Source: Macrophomina tecta (Eukaryota; Ascomycota; Dothideomycetes; Botryosphaeriales; Botryosphaeriaceae). Taken from it: a DNA stretch of 64,000 bases. Positions 10,518-21,351 of the stretch are shown in pieces; position 1 is the first letter of the stretch, and each line of letters begins with the position of its first letter. The DNA is taken from positions 930,001 to 994,000 of the forward strand of contig JAKSGN010000023.1 of the NCBI GenBank assembly GCA_024180945.1, read 5' to 3'. Under the pieces are notes generated by a model. It saw only the letters and a program-made list of their open reading frames with translations. It was not told the origin of the DNA and did no database searches. A program made the translations under genes and the position numbers.

Positions 10518-11682
10518 TCATCTAGGGAAATTAAAGGTAACCGTACGACCGGTGGTGTGAGCTCCGGGGATCACATACCGACCAGAGATGTCACCATGGA
10601 AGACAGGGCCATTATATGAAGTTCTTTCACCAGCCCTACTGTCGATCTTTGATGCGCTCTCCGCTTCGCTAGCATCCGAGTGGCTAACCTCACTCTCAAA
10701 CTCCTGCATCCATCTTTCTAGGACACCTCGGACCTGACCATACCCCGGGTCCGCTCTCCCGGTGAACTTTGTCATGTCCCGATGATCTGCATTGATGCTG
10801 CAGTTGTCGTATGCAGGCAGTATCGCAGATTCCCGTTCCACAATCTTGCCAATCATGTCGTCCATCTTGAGAGCCTCGTAGAAGCAGTATATTTTGAGCT
10901 TGATGTCGTCGCGCCGAAGCATATACTGAAAGTCTTCTTCAGTCCTCTGCAGGTCCGAGGAACCCGGCTGCAGATTTCGCAAGATCTCCCGGTTTGTGCC
11001 GCGGAAGATGTTCACGTATTTTGCTACAGTGTTTCCCCAGTTTGCCACACGTGAGCCTCCATGAGGAGTACCCATGAACACGATACCTAGCGTGTTGGAC
11101 AGAATGGTTCCCAAGTCCTGTCTTTTGTTGCTGAGGTTTAGAGCTTCCTCACACACCAAGCCCCCAAGGCTATGAGCAACGAATATGATCGGACGTCGGT
11201 TGAACTGCGCACGCTGGTCGAGAAGCGCGTACGCCAGCGACTTTCCGTGATCGTTCAGCCGATTCGAGCTTGCGATAGTCCAGAAGCGGACAACGTCGGC
11301 GTCGTATCCGAATGTCATGATGCGAGCGCGGGGAAAGTCTTGCGAGAGGAGGGTGCCTGGCCAGAAGATACCGTTGCGATGCGTCCATGTCTTGTCGCGG
11401 TTTCCTGTGAGTCCATGAACAAAGACGATACTAGAAGCACAAGTCAGCGTACGGCGGATGCTATGCCGCGGAGTTCCTACTCAACAACTGCATCCGGAGG
11501 ATCGGCGACGACCCTGATTCCGATTGATCCATCGGTCGCATATCTGTATCGGTGTTAGCAACAACTGGGCATCTAACTTAAACAGCTGCTTACAGCTCAT
11601 TTTTAGAGCCCGTGTCCAGCCCGGAGGTGACTTCAGCGCGAGACCCCGGTGACTGGCCCGGTTTCGTAAAGGAAGACCTCAT
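10518..11682 (-). CDS. sesB-like: SesB-like alpha/beta hydrolase with C-terminal sigma amyloid motif
   Basis: Three exons (11682-11594, 11543-11481, 11430-10518) give 354 residues; both introns are 50 nt GT-AG and in phase. The fold is a fungal lipase/esterase of the SesB class. Visible are the oxyanion region VFVHGLTGNRDKTW (about 53-65), the nucleophile elbow VAHSLGG with Ser about 138, GTPHGG (about 171-176) and a candidate catalytic His in NADHRDM (about 267). Residues about 325-352 (VFHGDISGRYVIPGAHTTGR, then VTFNF) form a sigma motif matching exon 1 of the left NLR. Known relatives act as cell-death or incompatibility effectors switched on by NLR-templated amyloid folding. It is divergent to the right NLR. 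Substrate unknown, probably lipid. Confidence 0.87.
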
Positions 11683-12239
11683 GCGACAAATCGCGGCGTT
11701 AAAGGAGCCGACACCTTTAGGCATGCGATGGGCTGATGGGTTGATGGGTTGAGCTATTGCGACGCAGCCTCAAAAGTGGTGAGAAGGATGCCGCAAAGAT
11801 CACGGTCACACGAACACGAAGCGGGGAACAAGACTAGACCACCAACTCAAAATGCCAAGACCTGTAGAGTGACAATGCAGAATTAACCAGCAATGATGGA
11901 GAAACTGTGCTAACCTCGCCCAATGAGTATATTAGGCTGCAAGAGGGTGGCTGCTTATGGCTTGCTGCTCGCTCGGTGACTCCGACGCCAAGTGGAAGAG
12001 GCCCAATAATACCACTTGTTTTAAGCGGGTCGAACCTTGTCTTCCGCGTGTCAGAGGCCTCATCCAGGTCTGAGCTCAAGGCAACAGTATCACATGAGCT
12101 GGGTCGCCACCCTGTGTCGGCTGCGGCTGAGCCCCCGCCGGCGAGGCTGACATGGTCAGCAGCTCAGCTCAGGGGCCTTTGGATTTCTGACTCCATCATC
12201 CTCGCGGGAGAAGATGCGAGCATCGCGCACAGGGCAGAA
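11683..12239. promoter_or_regulatory. Shared divergent promoter of lipase and right NLR
   Basis: 557 bases separate the lipase ATG (minus) from the right NLR ATG (plus), with no gene between. Head-to-head effector-NLR pairs are typical of fungal amyloid signalling clusters, and the layout suggests shared control. I see no confident operator or TATA box. The last 135 bases are shared with the left NLR's upstream side. Confidence 0.5.
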
Positions 12240-14326
12240 ATGAGCACCTTCCACGGAAATCTTGACGGCAATATCAATATTCCTGGCGCCTATGCCGCCG
12301 CCGGCGGGACGAACAACTTTAACTTCGGCTATCCGCCGGGGCAAGGTAAATGCGCTAACCAACAGCCAGCAGCCCGCACCACAAGGCTAATACAGACCCA
12401 TAGATGCCTCCACCCGCAAACGCGAGCCCTTCTCCACCGTCCCTTTCGCCCCAGACCCTGACTTCGTGGATCGGCCCGAGATCTTAGCGTGGATCCGCGA
12501 CAAGTGCGCCGGACCTGGCGCTCGGGCGGCGCTCGTCGGCCTCGGCGGCGTGGGGTATATCAACCTCTGCTTTCTCGAATACCACGGTGCTAACGAGGTA
12601 AAGGAAATCGCAGCTAGCCATTCGATACGCCCACAGTGTCCGCGATGCGACGCCGCAAACGTACGTGCTCTGGGTGCACGCCAGCACCAAGGCCCGGTTC
12701 GAAGAAGCGTACAGAAGCCTCGCAGACAGGCTCGCGCTTCCTGGGCGACACGATCCAAAGGCGGACGTTCTGCGGCTGGTCAGTGCCTGGCTATGCGACG
12801 AGACTAACGGGCGATGGACGATGATCGTGGACAACGCCGACGACGTCGAGACTTTCTTCCCGGCGCGACCGCGCGGGCAGGGGGGGCCACTTGAAGGCGC
12901 ATCGGCATCGCTGGCGACATACCTCCCCCAGAGCCGCAACGGATCGATTCTAATTACATCACGGAACAAGGATGTAGCAGCTAGACTGGCTGGAAGCTAC
13001 AATCGCATCAGAGAGGTGCGCGCGATGGATGAGAGCCAGGGCTTACAGCTTCTCCGCAACAAGCTGCAGGACACGTCGGCCGAAGAAGAAGCGGCAGATC
13101 TACTGCGCGCTCTCGATTATATACCCCTTGCAATCACACAAGCTGCTGCCTATATCAGCAAGCGCGTTCGCATGACAATATCGGGCTATCTGGCCGAGTT
13201 TCGCGCGAACGACAAGAAAAGAGAAAACCTACTACATCGCGACGTGGGCGATTTGCGTCGGGATGAGAGCGCATCGAACTCGGTGGTGACGACATGGCAG
13301 ATGTCGTTCGAGCGTATCCAGCAAGAGCGGCCCTTGGCTGCCAACCTGCTGTCGCTCATGAGCTTTTTTAACCCGCAAGGCATTCCAGAGTCGATACTCC
13401 GAGACTCTAGGAGAGGTGTAGTAGAACCTAGCTGTGAAGACGAGGCTGATAGCATGTTTAACGAGGACTTTGACATCCTATATGCCTACTCTCTTATAGC
13501 CGTAACGACTGAGTCCGACATGTGTGAGATGCATGCTCTCGTACAGTTCTGCACCCAAGTATGGCTATCGTCATCTGGCGAGGTAGAGCGGTGGAAGGGG
13601 GAGTTTATAGAGCTAATGGCACGGGAGTTTCCAAATGGAGAATTCGAGAACTGGGGCCGTTGCCAGCAGCTGCTTCCGCATGTCGAATCGCTTCTTGGCG
13701 CTGAGGCAGCGACCGACGAGATGCTAAAGGCGTTGGCTCAGGTCTTTACAAATGTCGGGTGGTATATGTGGATGAAAGGAGACTACAAGGCGGGGGAAAG
13801 GATAGCAAGAAAGGCGGTCGCAGTTAGAGAGCGTGTTTTAGGCCTAGACAACGAATTAACACTGACGAGTGTTAACAACCTGGCGGGCGTGCTGCAGGAT
13901 AAGGGGAAGTACGGCGAGGCGGAGGAGCTTCACCGGCGGGCACTGGAAGGGTGCGAGAAGGAGCTGGGGGTGCGGCACCCGGATACGCTCATCTCTATCT
14001 ACAACCTCGCTTATCTTTTACACCAACAGCAGCGGTACGAAGATGCAAGCGAGCTATACCAACGAGCATGCGGCGGCTTCGAACAGACGCTCGGTGCTCA
14101 GCACCCAACAACTACGGCCTGTTTTGATAATTTCTCAGCCATGCAGCAAGAAGCAAGCCAAGCTAGACTCGAGCAAAGTCAGGAACCGGTTCACAACGAT
14201 ACGACCCCGTTTACTGAAACCTTCTCTCCTAAACACGCATCCAGACCAGCAAGCAGCAGCCAGGGGAGTACGAAGGGCTCAATCGTCACACGTTGGAGGG
14301 AACGATTCCGTCAAAAGAATTCGTAG
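12240..14326 (+). CDS. NLR protein: divergent sigma-like motif, NB-ARC, 3 TPR units (right copy)
   Basis: Exons 12240-12340, 12396-12554 and 12604-14326 give 660 residues. Gene layout mirrors the left copy base for base (left and right coordinates sum to 20278 through exon 1, both introns and the start of exon 3). Exon 1 codes for a changed sigma-like motif: TFHGNLDGNINIPGAYA, then GGTNNFNFG, which lacks the GR.VIPG.HT pattern of the left NLR and the lipase. Intron 1 again needs a GC-AG splice, and intron 2 splits the P-loop. The NB-ARC core to residue about 279 is identical to the left protein. After that, substitutions accumulate and the TPR array is only three units. Probable NLR sensor; its partner may differ from the lipase. 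Confidence 0.85.
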
Positions 14327-14372
14327 TCCAACGAGTATCTATTAATTGCCATCTCCTCTCTGATAGCATCTT

Positions 14373-14534
14373 GATGATGATGATGATGATGATTCATACA
14401 CCCCGTCGGCCTTAGTAGACCATAGGGACAACGAGCGCTATTCTACGCTAAGCTACATTAGGACCCCGGTTCATTCAAAGCTGTATGCGAAGAAACCATT
14501 TCTCCTCCTATTTAGCAATCTGAAAATATACAGA
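14373..14534 (-). mobile_element. 5'-truncated LINE 3' end with 13 bp target duplication
   Basis: Reverse copy of the 3' untranslated end and tandem-trinucleotide tail of the Tad1-like LINE (compare 46305-46490; shared TTTCAGATTG, GAATGAACCGG and AATGTAGCTTAGCGTAGAATAGCGC). It is flanked by CTGATAGCATCTT on both sides (14360-14372 and 14535-14547). It is absent from the matching place in the left arm, so it arrived after the inverted duplication. Confidence 0.9.
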
Positions 14535-14547
14535 CTGATAGCATCTT

Positions 14548-15230
14548 ATTTTCTTAGCGTCTTTCCTTTATGCTATGAATAATAGATCACATGATGCGTG
14601 CAGTGACGAGAATTGAATACCCTGCTGGACCCCTGTAACGTACCAGCACTGGCTTGGTAACCATCTGGTAAGGCTGTTGTAACGTGGACCGTGCGCTACC
14701 AGCGAATAGGTCGTAAACTCGGCTATTGTTTCCACCCGCAACAGCAAGAAAACAAGCTGATTCTGCTTTACGCGCATTTTTCGTACTTAGTAAGAACAGC
14801 TCAGCGTATCACAGCTAGCCGAGAACGGCCAGCGCTGCGCTAATAAGTATCGCCCTGCGTGGCGGATTCTCCTACTACACCACGCATCCTGCTCCTAATA
14901 GTATTCCAGTGCGTGGTCTGACACTGGAAAGTATATACGTCTCTCTGATTAGAGTCTTTAAGTGGAAAAAAGCATTTGTGGTGCTATAGTAGAGAAATAT
15001 CGTTTGTAGCATCAAGACTCATCTTGTAGAAACTAGGTAAGGAAACAGCCACGCCTGCGTAATATTAAATTCAAAAAATTGTGAAAGTAGCATACATGGC
15101 CATAAAGTATGCCTAGCACAGTTGCATAAGGATTTCTATACAGATACGACTATAAAGCTGCTGCGAGTCCGAAGTACCTCGGGCTTTTTTCGGGACACGG
15201 GGTTTTTCGTCACACCGGGGGGGAGGTTAA
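14548..15230 (-). repeat. Outer right arm of the inverted-repeat unit
   Basis: Reverse of 4250-5321 without the MITE. It ends GGGGGGGAGGTTAA, so the unit starts with TTAACCTC and ends with GAGGTTAA. Confidence 0.85.
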
Positions 15231-16799
15231 ATCTGATTTGGTTCTTTTAAAACTTTCAGAATCCATAGATTAATATATAGAGCCTTTTATACTAGGAGAA
15301 GTTTAAATAACATTTAGACGTTCTTATTTAATGTAGTTAATACAACTTGCTTAGTTATCCCAACAAAAAAGAACAAAAAGAACAAGTGACACAAAACAGC
15401 ATGTGGCGTAGGCAGCCGCCGACCCGCCCGGCACAGTTTACCGAGGCAACTGCCTGCGTGCACGGAACAGGTTCACGGATAAATCACCCTCTACCCCCTG
15501 TCTCGCTTCCTATTCAGCTTTTTGTACGGATTGGTGGCACGTCTAATAATTTGCGGTTGGCTAGTCGGCCTTTTCTTCCCTGAGTAACTTACCTGTGTAG
15601 TGAGGTATCGATCAAAACAAGACATCGTGCATCTATGAGACACATGGCTTTAGCAAGCGATTAAACCCATCCGTGATTTTGAACGACGCTGCTAAGCTCG
15701 CACTGGAAGAGGCTGAAAAATCTTTGTGACCAGCTTGCAAGGAGATCCCCCCAAGGCTTATTTGGCCTGAGGCTTGTCACCATATGTCATATATCACCTG
15801 TAGTGAGCTTCATTAGTATTCTTGTCTTAGCGTGGTGTTCTCACCACCTCCGACTCGGTGCCGAGAATCAATTCGTTCCTCAAAACAACGATCAGTACTC
15901 TACATTGTGTAAGCTAACTTGGGGCATATTGTTTTGCAACACAACCTTACTGGATTTTACCATCGTTTTGTTTATTAACCTAGATCAGCTCTTACATATT
16001 CTGTTATACCTACTGCACCAAAGCTCTTATGTGCTTGACACCGGTTCTAAAATCAAATTGCATCAATTAATAACATATTTCCTCTATTTAGCAGCAGCAG
16101 AACATTAAATAGAGCAGCGGTATCCTTTTGATCTGAGGATAATTCACCGTATTCAACAATACAGTCTACTGATTATTAGTAGAGCATGGACGATTTTCTT
16201 ATGTATATTGTGCCGGCTGGAGGCCACAGCTTACTGAGTGATGGTTATTGAGGATGAACATATCGATTGAGACGAAGCTGCCTGAAGCGCCTCGTATACC
16301 CTCTTAGTCTAATCTAAGCTAGTAGCCAATGCTTGTTAAGTTCCCCTGGTGTTGCTTGAGATCCTGTTTACGGTTCACAGAGATTACCGGTGATTCCTGT
16401 TTGCAACACCTATGTAAACTATGACCGTACACCGCCCTATTTTATATACTGCCGTTGTATAAGCTAGGATGGGGAATCAATTTGGCCCTCAGAGGGATCT
16501 CTTTTCTCGTTCATTGGTTTATAAGCCAATGAAGAGGTGCTACAACAGTAGTATGGACCTAATTTTTGTCCCAGATATAAGGAATTAGACTCAAGCTTAC
16601 AACATACGATTTCGAGAAAACGGTGGAATTTAATCATGAATTCGTCAGCTTTCGTTCAGATTATACCCATTCAACGAGCGGCAGCTTCAATAAGAGAGGG
16701 GCCATACGCTCTAGTAAGCCGAGGCTAGTAGAACATACCGGTATTAACGCCCCTGAATGCACCTCCCTGATCTCCCTACATTTGACACCCTCGACTAGT
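15231..16799. other. Intergenic, no gene supported
   Basis: AT-rich. The 101-codon frame at 15803-16108 has no recognisable domain. A direct repeat copy lies at about 16210-16410. Confidence 0.4.
16210..16410 (+). repeat. Direct repeat, copy 1 of 2
   Basis: It matches about 18195-18410 in the same orientation (shared blocks GTCTAATCTAAGCTAGT, TGCCAATG, TGTTTGCAACA). The two copies, about 2 kb apart, bracket the orphan gene at 16800-17549. They could be decayed LTRs or a small segmental duplication. Confidence 0.7.
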
Positions 16800-17549
16800 A
16801 TGTCCAGCCAAAACTCATACGAGTTCGCGCAGACTAAGCCAGTCCTCGAATCAGGAGACGAGAGTTCTGATGACGAACTGAGTAATCATCATCCAGATTC
16901 ACCAAGTGAAGCATCTTATAAGAATCAAGGAAGATCGAGAAGCCCAGCTTCTGACGATAATGCAGCCAATAACGACTTAGAAGTAAAGAAGATAGAGACA
17001 TTGGTTCGGTCAAAAGCTTTCATTGAGCTTAACGTTGAGGAATTGCATGAATTAAATAGACTCATTAAGCCTATATTAAGCGCTGGTCCCGCGAAATGGG
17101 AATGTTTCTTTCAATACTGTTGGGCGCGTCGCATGGATATTGAAAAGGAATGTGCAACTGCCAGTTCGCTTTTCGACAAGACCAAACTTTACATCCAAGC
17201 GTTACTGGACGACGATGACTATTATAATAAGTTTTGGTTCTCAGAGACTGATCATGCATATTGGGACCATCTACGGCCCACGCTTGAGATTGGGGCAACA
17301 GTCCGAACCTACGTCACGGGCTTTCGAAGCTTTGGCATAGCGAGGTTTTATGCCGAGGATGGGAGCAGACTTCGCGAAACAGATGACGGAATTCTAGCGG
17401 AATCGTTCAACCTCAGGCACTGGGCCTTGATTCACGACGTGGAGGCTCTGATATCGCTGCTGAAAAAAACCCCCTTTAGCGCATCGCAGCAAGAAGAGAT
17501 TGCAAAAGGAGTGATATTGTTTGTCAATACCTGCCGATCTATTCTGTGA
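16800..17549 (+). CDS. Protein of unknown function (orphan family, copy 1)
   Basis: The frame is open from a GTG at 16623, but the first ATG (MSSQNSYEFAQTKP) is at 16800, giving 249 residues. The first 70 residues are acidic and Ser-rich, probably disordered (GDESSDDELSNHH). The rest is predicted mostly helical, with W/F-rich segments (KWECFFQYCWARRMDIEKE; YNKFWFSETDHAYWDHLRP) and a C-terminal helix. I recognise no known domain. It shares a pattern with the decayed pair of frames at 46688-47391, so it belongs to a small dispersed family. Flanking direct repeats suggest it moved or was duplicated with them. Confidence 0.5.
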   Translation: MSSQNSYEFAQTKPVLESGDESSDDELSNHHPDSPSEASYKNQGRSRSPASDDNAANNDLEVKKIETLVRSKAFIELNVEELHELNRLIKPILSAGPAKWECFFQYCWARRMDIEKECATASSLFDKTKLYIQALLDDDDYYNKFWFSETDHAYWDHLRPTLEIGATVRTYVTGFRSFGIARFYAEDGSRLRETDDGILAESFNLRHWALIHDVEALISLLKKTPFSASQQEEIAKGVILFVNTCRSIL

Positions 17550-18709
17550 GCAATGCTAGGTACGCTTTTGCTTCCACACGTATTGTTCCCCCGACTCTAC
17601 TCAAATGTACATATGTATCAACTACTTGTGGTTCTCGCTAGAAGCTCTAATATTTAAGCTGGGTGGCTGTTAACTGTATGATATAGCTATGCAGTGGATA
17701 TAAGTCGACCATCGCCGTTTTTCATCAATTAATGTTGCCTTAATTCATCTTCTGTATCAGCCACTTTTTTTGGGCACTCGGGTATTGACCCCACGTGGTC
17801 CTTTGAGAGTAGGCGCTCATGGCCATCATCAGGCGCATACATACTCTGGCTTTCAACAACACTCAGCATAGCAGCATTATATGCGTCTTTCACACTACTT
17901 AAGGATCACTTAAACCACAAATTAGTGTTCTCAAGTTCAGTAGAGATCACGCGAAATCCCAGAAAAGTATTTTAATCGTCTGACCATGAAACACCGATGC
18001 TACACAGGAAGGTTAGGCCAACCGACCTACCTATACTCACCCTTTCCTAGGCTCTAACTACCGACCCGTCTGTACAGCCACACCGCAACTTTGCGCTTAA
18101 TGCAGAGGGCCTACCGGTGGTCGTCCACATTGCATCCCAAGTTTCAGAAAATCCAATTCATAAGCGTTACCACGCCTTCACACGGTCGGGATAATTTCAG
18201 GCTGTCGCAATTGTTGAACGCAGTTCACTGAGACATGGTTGTTCGGGACGGACATATTGATGGAGAAGAAGGTGTCTGAGGCGCCTTTTTTTCTTTATCC
18301 CCATGGTCTAATCTAAGCTAGTTGCCAATGTATATAGAGCTTGATTGGTGTTGGTTAAGGTCTGCCTGCGGTTTTCTAGAGTTTACACGTGATGTCTGTT
18401 TGCAACAAGTGATTGTACGTGATGGAAAAGCTGCGGATAGGGCCATAAGGCACAGAGCCTGCCACTGTCTATCGATAGTACGAGTCACTCTCTGCATACA
18501 TTACTTGCTTCTGTAAGCGGGGAATTATTCAATCTTTTTGCTCAGTGTTCGAGCATGGCATCATCAATTACAAATAACCGGGATGACGCAGAAGGGGAGT
18601 TTGACCAGCCCTAGCTCGAGCCATCCAGAATCATCACTTAGAGACTGTTTTGCACAGAAACGCAGTCCTCTGCACCAAGTCGCGCAGCTCTTGCTTCGGG
18701 CCTCCGCGT
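17550..18709. other. Intergenic, no gene supported
   Basis: It contains copy 2 of the direct repeat at about 18195-18410. No supported gene. Confidence 0.4.
18195..18410 (+). repeat. Direct repeat, copy 2 of 2
   Basis: See copy 1 at 16210-16410. It differs by many substitutions, so the duplication is old. Confidence 0.7.
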
Positions 18710-19236
18710 TCAATCCGGGAGACTTCTCTTCAAAACTGTAGCCATGCAGACCCCAAACAACTCCATAGCATCCATGTGCTTTTGCCAGCCGATGTTCCAG
18801 TGCGCACGTGCCCTCTCATGCTCTTTTACACTGCGCATATAGCTGTCCAACTGCCCGCTCCTTGTATCGCCCATAGCATCCAACACGTTCGCTGGTGTTC
18901 CCATCGCGCCTGCCTCGTGCTGCCGCATCGCGAAATGCTGAAACATTTGCGAGTCGAACTTTTGAAATTCTCAGATGTGAGCGGTTACCTCTCGCAAATA
19001 TTCTCTCCAAGCACGCATGGTGAGACTCTGCGGCAATTCCGGGGCGTTGGGCTCCTTGGGAAGGTGGAGAGGAGCTGGCTCCGCAGACCTTAATGGATGC
19101 GACGCACCTGGGCGAGCTTCGAGCGGAGGATTGTGTGGGAGGTCGTTCAGGTCTCGCAGACCCTCCTGTGGCGTCGATGCGCACGGTGCGGATTCCTTGA
19201 ATTCTAGTCTGCAATCACGGTCCTGAGCCTGATCCG

Positions 19237-19287
<51 letters not shown>

Positions 19288-21351
19288 TTCGATCCTGTTC
19301 TCTGAGAACGTCGTGAGCATGCGAGGCAGGAGTGAGCACAACTTCCGGACACTGAGTTCCATTTGTTTGCGTAGCAGGTGGAGTGGGATCAATGTCCATC
19401 GCGCTTCCATCGGTAGAAGCCGCCTCGTTGGCGCTCACAACGCTCTCGCTACTCTCTTCATCAGCATCGACTACACTTGCCTGATATGGCTTAGCATTAG
19501 CTCCATTGTCGCGCGACTTCGACGGTTTTCTGCCCTGCATCGGCGGTGGGTCTCTCGCAGGAGATGAAATCTCGGGCGACACCTCAGCGGGGAGCACAAA
19601 GTTCGGGTCCTTGAACGCCATGGCACATCCCTCCGAGGAAGACTTGGCTGCTCCTGGAGTTTGAGGCGACAGAGCGCCAGCCGAAGGCGTGGCCGTGGGC
19701 CGCTCGGTCGACTGAGGCGAAGGATGAGGCATCTGGGCGGTACTGACGAAGGCAAAATCCTGGCTACTGTTCTCCCTTGGGCTTGGCGGTCTGCTTGGCG
19801 ACTTCTTCGCGCAGTCGCCTATAGGAGGCATCGAGCTCGTAGAGTAATCTGGCTTGCCTTGCGACTTGCCACACCGTTCGGCAGGTGAGGATCCCGTGTG
19901 AATGTTCCCCGTGATGTTGCTGTCGGGCCGGTTGGAATTCGGCGGAGCGAAGGTATCGGTTTCGACCGGAAAGGTAAAGCTGATGAAGTTTGTCAGCACT
20001 TGAGTTGCGATGATGTTAAATGCATAGCAAATGGTAGAAAATGTGTTCGTCGCACTACGTTTGAGAACGCTGTCTGCAAAAATTTGCTGAATATTCTCAT
20101 TCTGACGCGGTGGCAAAGTGGACAGAAACGCTCCGTATTGATGCGGGGGGTCTTGGAGGTGCTACAGGGCTGCTGAGGAATGAAATGGCCGTACGTTGAT
20201 GATTTGTTCTTCTGGCCCGTACCGCTATTGGTAACGTTGCCTTCAGGTTTATACCTAGTGCTGTTCTGAGTGGCATTACCGTTGCCACCCGTCTCTCCCT
20301 GCTGGCCAGGCTGAGCTGCCTTCTGACTTGGTCCTGGCGGCTCATCCTCCTCACTGGAGCTGTAAATCGAGAAGGGGCAGGTGTAATTGCCCTTGTGCCT
20401 AGGCGGACTAGCGCTGTGGCGAGGAGAACCAGATGCTCCGTGTAAACCGGCGCCCGTCGCATTCTGTTCCCTGTGGGCTGAGCTTCGCTGGGTCGCCGAG
20501 CGCCTCACCGGATAGACAGAGATTCTCTCTCCACCAGCGGCATGGTATGGCGTTCTCGTGCGCATGCCCTCTGGGAAAGCTGGCTCTTTCTGAAGCTGCT
20601 CCCTGCACTGCTTGAGCGGGTCTACTGGCGGCTGATGTGCTCCAGCCGGATTTGTTGTACCTGCATCACGGGGCGGAGGCGGGGTAGGCCTGCCATAGTT
20701 GGAGGTTTTGAGGTATGAGGATGTGCTCGCTGCCGGCGGCTCGTCCGCTCCGGGTGTGGTAGGGTCGAAGCCGCCTTCCTTGCGTGTCCTCGTGCTGTGG
20801 CTGCGGTTGACGCCAGCTTTCTGCTGCTCATTCGCGAACTCCCACGCGGACTTGGCCCTCCAGTGTGAGGATCCTGCCTGGCCTGTGGGAGTTGTGTGGG
20901 CGCCAGGCTTGCCCTTCATACTCTGCCACCCAGTGAAAACATTGGCGTTCCGATCACCCGAGTTATTGCCTCTTCTCTGAGTCGGCGGCGGCTTCGGGAA
21001 ATTGGTGAAAGGGCTATTGCCGCCGGCACGACGACGAGGAGGACGAAAGTCATATGGAGCTTGGTATGGGTTTCCACGCGGAGCAGGATTTCCGGGCGTG
21101 TAAGCGGCAGTGAAGCCTCTCTTTCTGCGCTCGAGGTCGTATTTTGTGCGTTCCACGGGGTCACTAAGGACCTCGTGTGCGGCTTGGATGGCTTGAAACC
21201 TTGGCTTGCATTCTGCTTCCCTGCCTAGGTTCCGGTCGGGGTGCCATATGCGGGCAAGCTTGCGGTACTGCTCACGGATCGCTACATCGTCAGCGTCTGG
21301 AGCGAGCCCGAGGTCAGCGTAGTAATTGTGGTTCAAATCGGCATTTACCAT
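18710..21351 (-). CDS. J-domain (DnaJ/Hsp40) protein with long disordered tail
   Basis: Proposed exons 21351-20130, 20073-18989 and 18937-18710, giving 844 residues. Residues about 6-72 are a J domain with the HPD motif (IWHPDRNLG), which stimulates Hsp70 ATPase. A Pro/Ser/Gly-rich tail follows, with a CPLC pair lost or kept depending on the first splice choice: the donor at 20129 (GTTTCT) is weak, and 20120 is an alternative. Near residue 660 is an (Ala-Gln) array from a GAGCCT-type hexamer. The last 85 residues are charged and helical (MRAWREYLRE, then HFAMRQHEAG after a 51 nt intron). There is no DnaJ zinc finger or C-terminal client domain, so this is a class C J protein. Client unknown. 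Confidence 0.75.
19221..19286. repeat. Hexanucleotide array in the J-domain gene
   Basis: Tandem GAGCCT (plus strand) repeats encode the Ala-Gln run of the J-domain protein. Slippage here changes length by two residues per unit without shifting frame. Confidence 0.85.

Noticed and set aside
4250..15230. Starship giant transposon
   Set aside because: The unit carries NLR-type cargo and repeated ends, but no tyrosine-recombinase captain gene (DUF3435) is visible, so there is no direct support.
15803..16108. 101-codon hydrophobic frame
   Set aside because: AT-rich DNA gives a hydrophobic translation by composition. There is no domain, no good start context and no neighbour support.
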